Source: Prostheceraeus crozeri (taxonomy: Eukaryota; Platyhelminthes; Polycladida; Euryleptidae). From it: a DNA stretch of 64,000 bases. Numbering within the stretch: the stretch's first letter is position 1; every line of letters starts with the position of its first letter. Where the stretch lies: assembly GCA_907163375.1 (NCBI GenBank), contig CAJQUW010007746.1:62001-126000 (forward strand), written 5' to 3'. Below the pieces are notes generated by a model, which made no database searches, was not told the origin of the DNA, and was given only the letters and a program-made list of their open reading frames with translations. Shown here piece after piece: positions 22,501 through 30,984 of the stretch. The translations under genes and the position numbers were made by a program.

Positions 22501-24035
22501 ACTCCTTCATGCAAATAATCTTTGATTATGTTGTCGTAGTCTGTCAATCTACCCGTGTGTAAGAGTTTATTCATTGTTTGTTTTAATCTACCTTTGCATT
22601 GATACAAGCAATCAGAGCTCAAACAAGCATCAGACTTCCAAGGAAAGCGGACAACATAACGATTGTTCTTAAAACTCATTGTTTTTTCATGAGCGAATGA
22701 CACATCTTTGTCGCAAATAGAAAGCTCACCCTTCGGAATTATACCTGCGAGCTCAATGTCCCAAAATTTCTCAATGTCAATGCTTTCGACTGAATTGTCT
22801 GTCAAGAGTGGATTACAAGTTACTGTTGTACGATTACCATTTCGAGCCAATTTTCCATGGACAGTCCATCCGAAGACTGTTTCAATTGCAACGGTAGTTT
22901 GATTCAAGCGAATACATTTTCCTGTAACGAATGTATAATTCAAATCGGCTCCAACGATGACATCAATGTTGACATCATTGCAACTTGGACAACTGGGAAG
23001 CCCGTGATTATTCAACAAACTAATCACAGTACTATGATCATCGAAATGGAAATCGCAAAGAAGTGGTGAAGCGGTCATCTCTACTGGTAGCTCTGTGTTG
23101 TCTACCACAACTTTTACGTCGACAATATCACAATTTTGTGTCCAACTATCATTAAATCCAGAAATTCTCAATGTTTGAGTTCCGGTTTTTTCATAGTCAA
23201 TATCTCGAAGTCTGTCCTGCTTTATAAAAGTCCTGTGACTGCCTGAGTCGAGCAACGCACGAACGTTGACCAGACTTCTTGATGAATATAATGGCATTGT
23301 AACAATAGGCAAAACGCATTTACCTTTCGGGATCAAAGTGGATAAGTTTACTGCTATGTCGTCAACATCATTTCTGCTTCCGAAATGAAGCAGTGAATTG
23401 TGAGGCTTACCACATTCCTTGCAGGTAGACTTCATCTTGCACTCACTGGCCTTATGTTGTCCGAAGCAATTAAAACACAGCAATTTTTCTTTCACTAATT
23501 CATATCTGTGTTTGGGAGACTTTTTTAGGAGTTCGGGACACTGAAAGGACTTGTGTAATGAATCGTTGCAGAAATTGCACAAGTTTGAACCTGTTGTGCT
23601 TTTAGTATTAGCGACAGGAATAGGATTGTCAAATGATTCTTGTTTTCGTACATCTCTTCCTGACTTGTTATCATAAAATCTGGAATTATGACGCGATTCT
23701 GGCACAATGTTGCATGCTGTAATTTTAAGATTTTTGCTCATTGAAGAACGGGGTCTATCGAACGTGTCACTAGATCGGATAATTTCTTGCAACTTTGATT
23801 CTTTTTCGACTATTTTGAGAAGTGAATCCATAGTCATCTCACACTCATCGAGCTTGGCCCATTCATGCTTGATGACCATCGGAACTCGACTGATAAGAAT
23901 CTCACACAAAAATATTTCATAACCGTCCGATGCTACTGATAAAACTTCGAGACCTCTCATGTTTTTCCTAACATTGTCAACAAATGCTCGCAACGATCTG
24001 ACATCTCGAAAATTTACATCGCTAATATTGAGCAA
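19572..24035 (-). CDS. BEL/Pao Gag-Pol polyprotein
   Basis: A 1487-residue polyprotein without internal stops. In order: end of the Gag region; zinc-knuckle cysteines at about 153-210 (CNFCNDSLHKSFQC, CFNCFGQHKASEC, CKECGKPHNSLLH); aspartic protease with active site LLDSGSH (D263); RT with catalytic D592 (GDIQRAFLQ) and YVDD at 674-677; the Pao-type region QFASFLGEIFDPLGLISP; RNase H with D839 (GFGDAS), E882 (KLELMA), D913 (WSDSK) and D960; integrase with zinc-binding His/Cys near 1142-1182 and DDE residues D1216, D1276 and E1311; and a C-terminal FWRRWKTEYL region. All key catalytic residues are present. The Met at 24035 is unlikely to be the true start, because homology continues upstream (AHVRELLN) in this frame. 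Confidence 0.96.
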   Translation of the reverse strand: MLNISDVNFRDVRSLRAFVDNVRKNMRGLEVLSVASDGYEIFLCEILISRVPMVIKHEWAKLDECEMTMDSLLKIVEKESKLQEIIRSSDTFDRPRSSMSKNLKITACNIVPESRHNSRFYDNKSGRDVRKQESFDNPIPVANTKSTTGSNLCNFCNDSLHKSFQCPELLKKSPKHRYELVKEKLLCFNCFGQHKASECKMKSTCKECGKPHNSLLHFGSRNDVDDIAVNLSTLIPKGKCVLPIVTMPLYSSRSLVNVRALLDSGSHRTFIKQDRLRDIDYEKTGTQTLRISGFNDSWTQNCDIVDVKVVVDNTELPVEMTASPLLCDFHFDDHSTVISLLNNHGLPSCPSCNDVNIDVIVGADLNYTFVTGKCIRLNQTTVAIETVFGWTVHGKLARNGNRTTVTCNPLLTDNSVESIDIEKFWDIELAGIIPKGELSICDKDVSFAHEKTMSFKNNRYVVRFPWKSDACLSSDCLYQCKGRLKQTMNKLLHTGRLTDYDNIIKDYLHEGVIEKVDEPFKNDDHRYMYIPHHAVIREEKISSKLRIVFDASAEDDSKTSVNDCMYAGPNLLPHALGVLTRFRLYEFAMIGDIQRAFLQISLFEDDREYTRFLWFEEKLGNEWPKTKETTFRFTRVPFGFRASPFLLNSTIAHHLRKYEESHRTTIEAVQDNIYVDDLVLSASSPHNLIKLKGDLFTIFDAMSMKLHKWRSNSNEIVEFEESNDTVKVLGIKWNYKEDHVSISLNTEHLKLETKRQFASFLGEIFDPLGLISPITLQYKLILKDIWDLKLDWDSKLPTAIMSKINSLNTELQKVANLRIPRCLGLKAEFDYVELHGFGDASAKAYGTVVYLKTANSSSAISNLIASKTRLCPKNDLSIPKLELMAALITARILTQMKQELTNITVAKMYAWSDSKVCLYWITGSQKRTQPVFVKNRILEIQNLIPPSNWRYIPTTQNPADYTAKAMPTCKWLNSDLWWNGPTEIHNPDDVLCLSTAAHVEQEEYEDIECPVLPAIVQEDFIDISRFSQMQRLLRTVCYIMHFISRCKGENGSSLFFSRDEILKADNEVIKLCQRKSFSDDYQNLISDREISKSSKLHNLEPFLDDDMILRAKGRLSQADLIYDTKHPIILDDCHYTELLIQHRHSQLFHAKLSIILVDIRKRFWIIKARRIIKRVINNCVKCKRYRTKPHMERFAALPPDRVSDASMRPFESIGLDYFGPIILFTGKKKFYVLLITCLKIRAIHMEVAESLDAEGFMKAFIRFIARRGIPSSVTSDNAKTFQKAASMTSLQFRIDWKFNTPKAPWTGGVWERLIRSVKDSLRFALKKGLTSQNDFHTIVCQIEELINRRPITYYCQEDETLPLTPMNFLLPKEGITASQSSEVLNRISALTTFKDTKRVFNAFWRRWKTEYLVSLVENKSPLKIRSHNLSIGDIVLLDEGTKRDFWPMAKILQLHYGRDKIARSVTLFCNGKELRRPTRLVHNLEII

Positions 24036-24664
24036 TTCTCGTACATGTGCACGGATACGACGATTTTTGACCCATACCTTTCCTTTAGGAGCTCAAATGC
24101 AACTGTGTAGTTCTCATTTGTCAATGTTAACCCAGCAATGGTATTCACGGCTTCTCCCTTCAAATTCGACTTGAGGTAGGCGAACTTTTCGACATTTGAC
24201 AATTTTGTTCGGTCGACAGCAGCTGTGAAGCATTCATCAAACTCATGCCACTCTAATACATTGCCCGTGAATGACGGTATTGTGAGTTTGGGGAGTCGCA
24301 AACCTGAGTTATTTGACATGTTCAAATCACTTTGCAGCACATTCATACCTTCATGACTACTCTGAGCAATTTGCGCACTACGCTTTTTCGATGAAGCTTT
24401 TGCTATTGATGTACTGATCATCATGCGATACTCCTCCATTTTAACATATTCCTCTTCAAGTACACAATCATCACTTCCAATCAAATCATTCTCAATCAAC
24501 TCGTTTACACTTTCTAAGCGACTTGATTGATCTTTCAACATATTCAAACAAGCATCTATGTCAGTTTCATCGCTGTATGAATCATTTTCACAAAGATCAG
24601 AGATGCGCTTGATTGTTTTTGTTACAGATGCCCTCATAACACGTAGCTTTACTTTGTTGCTCAT
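24014..24664 (-). CDS. BEL/Pao Gag, N-terminal part
   Basis: 216 codons beginning MSNKVKLRVMRASVTKTIKR. It contains an acidic helical stretch and then the DUF1759 Gag region: LPKLTIPSFTGNVLEWHEF, FAYLKSNLKGEAVNTIAGL and VAFELLKERYG. After about residue 195 the sequence departs from the family, while the family-like continuation is found in the -1 frame, which is the frame of Pol. The switch falls at a run of five A residues near 24066-24071, so one lost base or a frameshift event is the likely cause. Start codon choice is supported by the roughly 500-nt leader from the primer-binding site. Confidence 0.9.
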   Translation of the reverse strand: MSNKVKLRVMRASVTKTIKRISDLCENDSYSDETDIDACLNMLKDQSSRLESVNELIENDLIGSDDCVLEEEYVKMEEYRMMISTSIAKASSKKRSAQIAQSSHEGMNVLQSDLNMSNNSGLRLPKLTIPSFTGNVLEWHEFDECFTAAVDRTKLSNVEKFAYLKSNLKGEAVNTIAGLTLTNENYTVAFELLKERYGSKIVVSVHMYENCSILAM

Positions 24665-25091
24665 AATGTGTGAGTATGAATCACTAAAAACGAATACACA
24701 AAATTTTCAGAATTCAAGACAATATACAAATACAATCAGTTATGCGATTAATGAGACCAAATACTTGTAATTTGATTGATTGACTATACGATAAATAGCA
24801 AATGTTACTAGTTATTGCAAAGTATGTGAATTTATGTCCAATGACAACTCTATCAATTATTCAAATGCAAATTATCTTACTTCAAATCCTTTGGTAAATG
24901 TTTACCCACAAAGATGCATGCACCAATATCGAGAAATGTTCAAAACCACAATTCAAGTGTACCAAGACAATGTTTGTCACCAATGTGAAAGGTCAATTGT
25001 TTGTCCAACAAATTCAAATGCTCATCAAAGGTAATACGTCATCCACACGTATCAAGAATTTGCCAATGTTTGCAAATTCACCATTAATGTA

Positions 25092-25113
25092 TGTATATAT
25101 ATATATATATATA
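25092..25113. repeat. (TA)n microsatellite
   Basis: A short TATATATATA run in the 5' leader of the BEL element. Confidence 0.9.
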
Positions 25114-25141
25114 CGTCATCTACACGTATATTGGCCGTGAT

Positions 25142-25159
25142 TCCTCACCCGGGGCACCA
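25142..25159 (-). other. BEL primer-binding site
   Basis: The sense strand after the 5' LTR reads TTTT then TGGTGCCCCGGGTGAGGA, complementary to a tRNA 3' end (…CACCA). The primer tRNA was not identified. Confidence 0.7.
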
Positions 25160-25163
25160 AAAA

Positions 25164-25400
25164 TGTAATGATACTGACGCAATTCAATAGAAAACAAATC
25201 CAAAGTTCATGATTCCTTTATGGTCAGATCACAACATTGATGGACAAGTACAAAATTTTAAGTAAATGTCAAAAGTTACCATAGCACTAATGAAGATATC
25301 TTGAGCATATAGCATGATACAAGACAAGTGAGTGTTGAGATATCAAACCATCGAGAACATAGTTATCACAACATATAGGAAAACATAGTTTTCATAACAG
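25164..25400 (-). repeat. BEL 5' LTR
   Basis: 237 bp, near-identical to 19104-19340, ending next to the GTGGT target duplicate. Confidence 0.95.
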
Positions 25401-26936
25401 TGGTCTCATGGTCAGAGTCTCATGGTCGGGGTCTCATGGTCGTGGTCTCGAGGTGGGGGTCTATTGGTGGGGGTCTCAGGGTCGGAGTCTCATGGTCGTG
25501 GTTTCATGGTCAGAGTCTCATGGTCGGGGTCTCATGGTCAGAGTCTCATGGTCGGAGTCTCATGGTCGTGGTCTCATGGTCGTGGTCTCATGGTCAAAGT
25601 CTGATGGTCGGAGTCTCATGGTCGGAGTCTCATGTTCGTGGTATCATGATCTGAGTCTCATGGTCGGGGTCTCATGGTCAGAGTCTCAGGGTCGGGGTCT
25701 CATGATCGGAGTCTCATGATCGGGGTCTCATGGTGGGGGTCTCATGGTCGGGGAGTCATGATCGGAGTCTCATGGTCGGAGTCTCATGATCGGAGTCTCA
25801 TGGTCAGAGTCTCATGGTCGGGGTCTCATGGTCGTGTTCTCGAGGTCGGGGTCTCATGGTCGTGGTCTCATGGTCGGAGTCTTATGTTCGTGGTCTCATG
25901 GTCAGAGTCTCATGGTCGGGGTCTCATGGTCGTGTTCTCGAGGTCGGGGTCTAATGGTCGGGGTCAATGGGTGGGTGTCTCATGGTCAGAGTCTCATGGT
26001 CGGGGTCTCATGGTCGCAGTCTCATGGTCCGGTTCATGGTCGTGTTCTCATGGTCGGGGTCTCATGATCGGAGTCTCATGGTCGGGGTCTCATGGTCGTT
26101 GTCTCATGGTCGGCCACGTGATTGTGTTTCATGGTCGGGGTCGCGGTCGTGCACGTCGTCGGGGTTTATGGTCGTGTTTTCATGGTCGGGTTCATGGTCG
26201 TGGTCTCGAGGTCGGGGTCTCATGGTTTGGGTCTGATGGTCGGGGTCTCATGGTCAGAGTCTAAGGGCCCGGGTCTCATGGTCTGAGTCTCAGGGTCGGG
26301 GTCTGATGGTCGTGGTCTCCTGGCCGTGGTCTCAGGGTCGGGGTCTCATGGTCGTGGTCTCATGGTCGGCCTCGTGATTGGGTTTCATGGTCGGAGTCTC
26401 AGGGTCGGGGTCTCATGGTCGTGGTCTCAGGGTCGGGGTCTCATGGTCGGGGTCTCATGGTCGTGGTCTCGAGGTCGGGGTCTCATGGTCAGAGTTTCAG
26501 GGTCGGGGTCTCATGGTCGGGGTCTCATGGTCGTGGTCTCGAGCTCGGAGTCTCAGGGTCGGGGTCTCATGGTCGTGGTCTCGAGGTCGGGGTCTCATGG
26601 TCGGGGTCTCGAGGTCGGGGTCTCATGGTCGTGGTCTCGAGGTCGGGGTCTCATGGTCGGGGTCTCATGGTCGTGGTCTCGAGCTCGGAGTCTCAGGGTC
26701 GGGGTCTCATGGTCGTGGTCTCATGGTCGTGGTCTCGAGGTCGGGGTCTCATGGTCTGGGTCTGATGGTCGGGGTCTCATGTCCAGAGTCTCAGGGTCGG
26801 GGTCTCATGGTCGTGGTCTCGAGGTCGGGGTCTCATGGTCTGGGTCTGATGGTCGGGGTCTCATGGTCGTGCTCATGGTCGGTGTCTTGTGGTCGGGCTC
26901 GTGGTCGGGCTCGTGGTCGGGTATATGGTCGGGGAG
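25401..26936 (+). repeat. 14-bp G-rich minisatellite, array part 2
   Basis: The continuation of the array interrupted by the BEL element; same 14-bp unit with more GGAGTCTCATGGTC and CAGAGTCTCATGG variants. The higher-order marker appears once near 26115-26165 and again in shorter form near 26365. It ends in a degenerate GTGGTCGGGCTC run, then unique sequence about 130 bp before the LRR gene start codon. Confidence 0.95.
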
Positions 26937-27049
26937 ACGTTGGTACCGAAAAACACATCATTATCCTACTGATATGTAAGAGATGATTTTCTGAGACAAT
27001 TTTCCATTCTTTCCCATTATAAAGCCACTCCCATAACGTTTACGTATGA

Positions 27050-27065
27050 ATTCTTTCCTTGCAGG
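27050..27065 (+). promoter_or_regulatory. Likely splice acceptor before the LRR start codon
   Basis: A pyrimidine-rich tract (TTCTTTCCTTGCAG) ends two bases before the ATG-containing GATGAAC. It suggests that an upstream non-coding exon exists, with the minisatellite possibly in the intron or upstream region. Confidence 0.6.
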
Positions 27066-28457
27066 ATGAACTTTTACTCAACAACGCACAGAATGAGCTC
27101 AAAGATATGGATATGCTGTATAATTGCGTGGCACATTCTCATTAGAGTACATGATGCAGCAAAGCCTTCTTGCGGCATTCGATGGACAGTGGTGTTAAGC
27201 TGCAAGAACAGAACAACCATTCCGCATTATAAGTCTTCTTATTCGAAACTAAAAATATTGCAGATTTTTGATAGCAGCATCCCAATCATACATGACAACG
27301 CATTAACGAGTTGGAGACACTTACAGATGTTGAAATTGGTGAACACGAGCACTCACACGATTGAGAAAAATGCATTTCTTCCATTGAAAGCACTTAAGAC
27401 TCTAACATTGGCCAATATTCCATTGGTTATAAGTGAAGGAAAATCCGTGACAGCAATTCAGTCATTGCACTCTTTGACTCAGCTCGAAATAATAAAATGT
27501 TCTTCAATGATAGTTCCGAAGAACTTCTTTTCCAAAATGGCAAACCTGGAATACTTAACCATTTCTCACACAATTGTAAGGTTTGAAGTTGGCAGTTTTA
27601 TAAGTTTACCAAATAGCTTTCAAAAATTGTATTTAAAGAATAACAGCGTGATAAATTTGCCTGAAAGCATGAGAGACAACTTTCCTGATAAAAGTGAATT
27701 GAAAATATCTAAGTTGCGTTGCGATTGCAATGTTCTATGGATGTTCAAATGGATAAAGAGTAGGTGTAAAGAAAATAAAGGTGATTGCTTCGCTACCGTC
27801 CTTTGCAATAACGGTGAGAATTTCATTGACAGAATTAACGTAACACAAATGTGCCTGACGACACATTCGCCGACGATGAAGTCAATAACTAAATCAAAAA
27901 CAAGATCAGTGACCACTGTCAAGTCAACGACGGTGCCGACGACAACATCAATGCCAACTACGAAGTCTACGACGGTGCCAACAACAACATCAATGCCAAG
28001 TACGAAGTCAACGACTGTGTGCCAAGTACGAGTCAAACGACTGTGCCGACGGACAACTCAAATGCCAACCTATGACGTCAACGACGGTGCCGGACGACAA
28101 ACTTCAAATGCCAAGTACGAGTCCGAACGGTGCCCGACGACAACATCAATTGGTCACGAAACGAAGTCGACTGTGTTGTTGCCAACGATCGAAATCAACG
28201 ACTGTACGACGACAAACGTTGTGCACGATAAAACATCAAAGACGGTGCCGACGACAACATCAATGCCAAGTACGAAGTCAACGACTGTGCCGACGACAAC
28301 ATCAACGACAACTACGAAGTCAGCGACTGTGCCGACGACAACATCAATGCCAAGTACGAGGTCAGCCTACGCACCGCCATTGCACACTAATCCTGTTTTG
28401 ATGGCAATTACAACCATAATCCACTGCCAATGGAGCTGTCTCACTACTTCTTGCTAG
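27066..28457 (+). CDS. Secreted/surface LRR protein with LRRCT cap and Thr/Ser-rich stalk
   Basis: 463 codons. Residues about 12-31 form a signal peptide (KIWICCIIAWHILI). A small Cys pair (C36, C46) resembles an LRR N-cap. About five or six leucine-rich repeats follow (LKILQIFDSSIPIIHDNAL, LEYLTISHTIVRFE, FQKLYLKNNSVINLPESM). An LRRCT cap has Cys at 219, 221, 234, 241, 247 and 263 with the typical CDC..W…W pattern. From about residue 264 a mucin-like stalk is built of a 42-nt repeat (TTVPTTTSMPSTKS). Within 28015-28235 the repeat is out of phase through several small indels, although no stop arises, and then the Thr-rich frame returns. No transmembrane helix is seen. The architecture recalls LRR-mucin adhesion or immune receptors (GPIb-alpha, lamprey VLRs); function is inference, as is its being the last exon. 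Confidence 0.8.
   Translation: MNFYSTTHRMSSKIWICCIIAWHILIRVHDAAKPSCGIRWTVVLSCKNRTTIPHYKSSYSKLKILQIFDSSIPIIHDNALTSWRHLQMLKLVNTSTHTIEKNAFLPLKALKTLTLANIPLVISEGKSVTAIQSLHSLTQLEIIKCSSMIVPKNFFSKMANLEYLTISHTIVRFEVGSFISLPNSFQKLYLKNNSVINLPESMRDNFPDKSELKISKLRCDCNVLWMFKWIKSRCKENKGDCFATVLCNNGENFIDRINVTQMCLTTHSPTMKSITKSKTRSVTTVKSTTVPTTTSMPTTKSTTVPTTTSMPSTKSTTVCQVRVKRLCRRTTQMPTYDVNDGAGRQTSNAKYESERCPTTTSIGHETKSTVLLPTIEINDCTTTNVVHDKTSKTVPTTTSMPSTKSTTVPTTTSTTTTKSATVPTTTSMPSTRSAYAPPLHTNPVLMAITTIIHCQWSCLTTSC
27930..28370 (+). repeat. 42-bp coding repeat of the stalk
   Basis: Tandem copies of a 42-bp unit (ACGACGGTGCCGACGACAAC then ATCAATGCCAAGTACGAAGTCA) encoding 14 residues rich in Thr, Ser and Pro, expected to be O-glycosylated. 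Copies between about 28015 and 28235 carry several 1-2 base insertions. Confidence 0.88.
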
Positions 28458-28770
28458 CATCTAGCGGTCTACAACTTGGATGAAAGTTGGTCGAAAACTT
28501 TGATAGATAGGCTCATCTACATTCTTATATTTTGAAGCAAAATTTGGAATTTTGCTGCAAGTTATGTATTGAACGTCGGTTCATCCTCACATGGCAAAAA
28601 ATGAAGATCGTAAAGAAAATGGATATTGAAAATTCTGTATTTTGCTTCACAGAGGCGGTGAACGCATTGACAAATTCTATGCATATTCACATGATATACT
28701 TGTAAAATATTAATCGAAGTGTAAAGAGAGAGTGCACAGACCAGTCATTTTCAATATTTAATAACAGAAT
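28458..28770. other. Possible 3' UTR of the LRR gene; nothing else seen
   Basis: AT-rich sequence following the LRR stop codon. No firm AATAAA signal was identified next to it. Confidence 0.3.
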
Positions 28771-29300
28771 TTAAAAACGCTTAGTCATGGCCTTAGGTTG
28801 TTTCAATTCACATTGATTTCTACACAACACTGCAGTTTGCTCATAAAAGAAAATTCTTAACGGATGGTCCTCAAATTTCAACACTTCTTTGAACGAATTT
28901 GCACACTGGCTGTCGCCAACTTCTAATAAAGACGGACACGTGAGGCCAGGGACCGAGTCACCAATAATTTTAAAGACTCTTCTCTCGAAGAAGCTTGTTG
29001 CACAGATAGTCTGGAATATTACAAAATACCGGGTAAGCGTAAAGGAGAACAGATCTTATGTAGGCGCAATAAGCTTTGTAGATGATGTCTCCGTTGCATC
29101 CAAACCGTTTCAGGTCCATAATAAGTAAAATTCGTTTCGAAGCTCCGCTAACTATATAGTTGATGTGTTTATTCCATTTTAGATCACATCAAAATTGACA
29201 TCCAAGAATTTTCACATCAACAGCGCTTTTCATGGGAATGTCGTCCAATAATCTGACAGGCGCGGTTACCCAACAAGGCAAAGAAAATAAAACTGATTAG
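28771..29300 (-). pseudogene. LINE RT C-terminal fragment, inverted
   Basis: On the minus strand the end of a non-LTR RT can be read across frames: VKILGCQF then a stop, CDLKWNKHINYIVSGASKRI, RSVLLYAYPVFCNIPDY, then SVPGLTCPSLLEVGDSQC and KEVLKFEDHPLRIFF, ending in TAA at 28771-28773. The order and words match the LINE at 30080-30736 on the opposite strand, so they are two members of one family. Truncated and frameshifted. Confidence 0.75.
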
Positions 29301-30079
29301 TCTATTTTGAAGTAAACATGCAGAAATGAAAATCGATTTTGATGATCAGATGAAGGCCCAAAGAAAGTCTCGGACAAAGCAGTCAAAGAAGGGAAGTGGA
29401 GACGGCAGATCAAGCGCTGTTGAAATATGATACAAGATGAGGAATTCGAAGATGGATTGTAGCTGCTTCTATGTAGTGTGTAGAGGGTTGTGTGTGTGCT
29501 CAGTTATCTCAAATGTGACGACATTCAGCTGTCATGGAAGGATAATGTAATCGGAATCATCTTCTTCAAATCGGAGAAACCATCTCCAAGCAAGAACGCC
29601 AACATAGTGTAAGAAAAACGCTTCTGTTTGAAGTCCCATCATGAAGGAGACGCAATTCTCTGGTAATTAGAAGAAGTACTATCTTTGTCATCACAGTATG
29701 GTGAAAACCATACTAAAAACTGCCAAAAGTTCGTTTGTGTCTGGCTCTTGCTTTGAGCACGGTTGTGACCTATATCTTCCTCTGCGTGCATTTATTGTGT
29801 TAGAAGTAGCCACAAAGTGCTACAATTAATTTACAGTTCGACTGAAGTTCTCATTCTACACAATTCAACTTTTTCAAAATTGCGAATTTTAAGTGGGATA
29901 GGAGACTGACATTTAATTAATGTTAATAGGCTGTATGCAGGCCTCCGTCGATCCCAAAAGGTAAATCTGGAAGCTAATTTTGAATCGATTATGGTTTATT
30001 TAGTTAAAGAAGCATACACATATAAAGCGGATTTAAATGTTCTTATACATTATTATGTTCTTATGATGTTACCTTCCTT
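29301..30079. other. No gene recognised
   Basis: Spacer between two oppositely oriented LINE fragments; no supported coding region. Confidence 0.4.
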
Positions 30080-30806
30080 CATTTTATTCGAGACAGCTCT
30101 GAAGATAATCTCCAGCAAGAGCTAAATAGCATTGGTAGATGGTCCTCCGATATTGGCTTGCCTCTCAATAAAAATAAGTGTTTTGTAATGGACATTGCAA
30201 CAAAAAAGAATCTGGTTTTATCTGATGTTTATTTTCCAGATGGTAATGCCTTGTGTCAGGTCTCATAAATTCGCATTCTGAGCGTTACTTTTTCTAGTGA
30301 CATGAAGTGGAATTTGTATTTGGATGATTTGGTTATGAAAGCGAGGAAGAGACTTTATGTCATGTACAATCTGAAGAGATCGGGTTGCCCTGCTACCCTT
30401 ATGTACAGATCATATGTCGCTTTTATTCGCTCCATATTTTTATTTGCTTATCCAGTTTATTGCAATGCACCGGACTATCCTTTTAATAAAATAATGCGCT
30501 TGGAGAAGCGAGTGTTTAGAATAATCAATTCCAATGAGTTTCCTTCATTCATCGAAGTTGCCACAAAGATGTGTTACAAAATGATTTCATCAATTGAGGG
30601 GTCGTCTTCTCACCCCTTGTCTGTTATGTTCCAACCACATCATTGTCGACTAATTCGTTCTCAGTGCATTTTGCGTTCACCATTCGCAAAAACTGAGCGC
30701 TTTCGTTGTTCATTTATAAAATATTGTATTCTATGATCTTGCACTTTTGTAATGCGCTCACCGACTGTAACCATGTGAAGCAATAAAGATATTATTATTA
30801 TTATAG
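30080..30806 (+). mobile_element. 5'-truncated LINE with (ATT)n tail
   Basis: The 3' end of a CR1/Jockey-like non-LTR retrotransposon: RT thumb and C-terminal region followed by AATAAAG and an ATTATTATT tail at 30791-30804. 5' truncation and a microsatellite-type 3' end are typical of this group. Confidence 0.8.
30085..30739 (+). pseudogene. LINE RT C-terminal region
   Basis: Reads FIRDSSEDNLQQELNSIGRW and GLPLNKNKCFVM (post-catalytic RT region), a stop near 30268, then SSDMKWNLYLDDLVMKARKR, RSIFLFAYPVYCNAPDY and LEKRVFRIIN to the end of the protein at about 30736. The RT catalytic motif is upstream of the truncation and absent. The uninterrupted final part (30302-30736) is 144 codons. Confidence 0.8.
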
Positions 30807-30984
30807 AGTTATATAGTTAAATTTTATTATATTTTTAAACATTCCTATCATAAGCTATTGCATTATCATAGAAGTATTATTGTTGTTTTTATAATAATGA
30901 TAATCAAATTTGTTTCCTAATACAGAGTGGTACTAGGTTACAATTGAAATTTTCAAACCATACAGAGAGAACACAATAATTAGA

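Larger units (their letters stand above)
19104..25400 (-). mobile_element. BEL/Pao LTR retrotransposon, young and nearly intact
   Basis: A 6297-bp element with 237-bp LTRs that differ at only two positions by eye, flanked by the 5-bp target duplication GTGGT (19099-19103 and 25401-25405). It landed inside the 14-bp minisatellite; the flanking repeats resume directly on both sides. The minus strand encodes Gag (DUF1759-like) and a long Pol with protease, RT, RNase H and integrase. The only evident lesion is a one-base frame change between the Gag and Pol frames near 24060-24080. No envelope gene is present. Confidence 0.97.

Noticed and set aside
14180-26936. CRISPR-like array
   Set aside because: Units are contiguous 14-mers without unique spacers, in an animal genome context.
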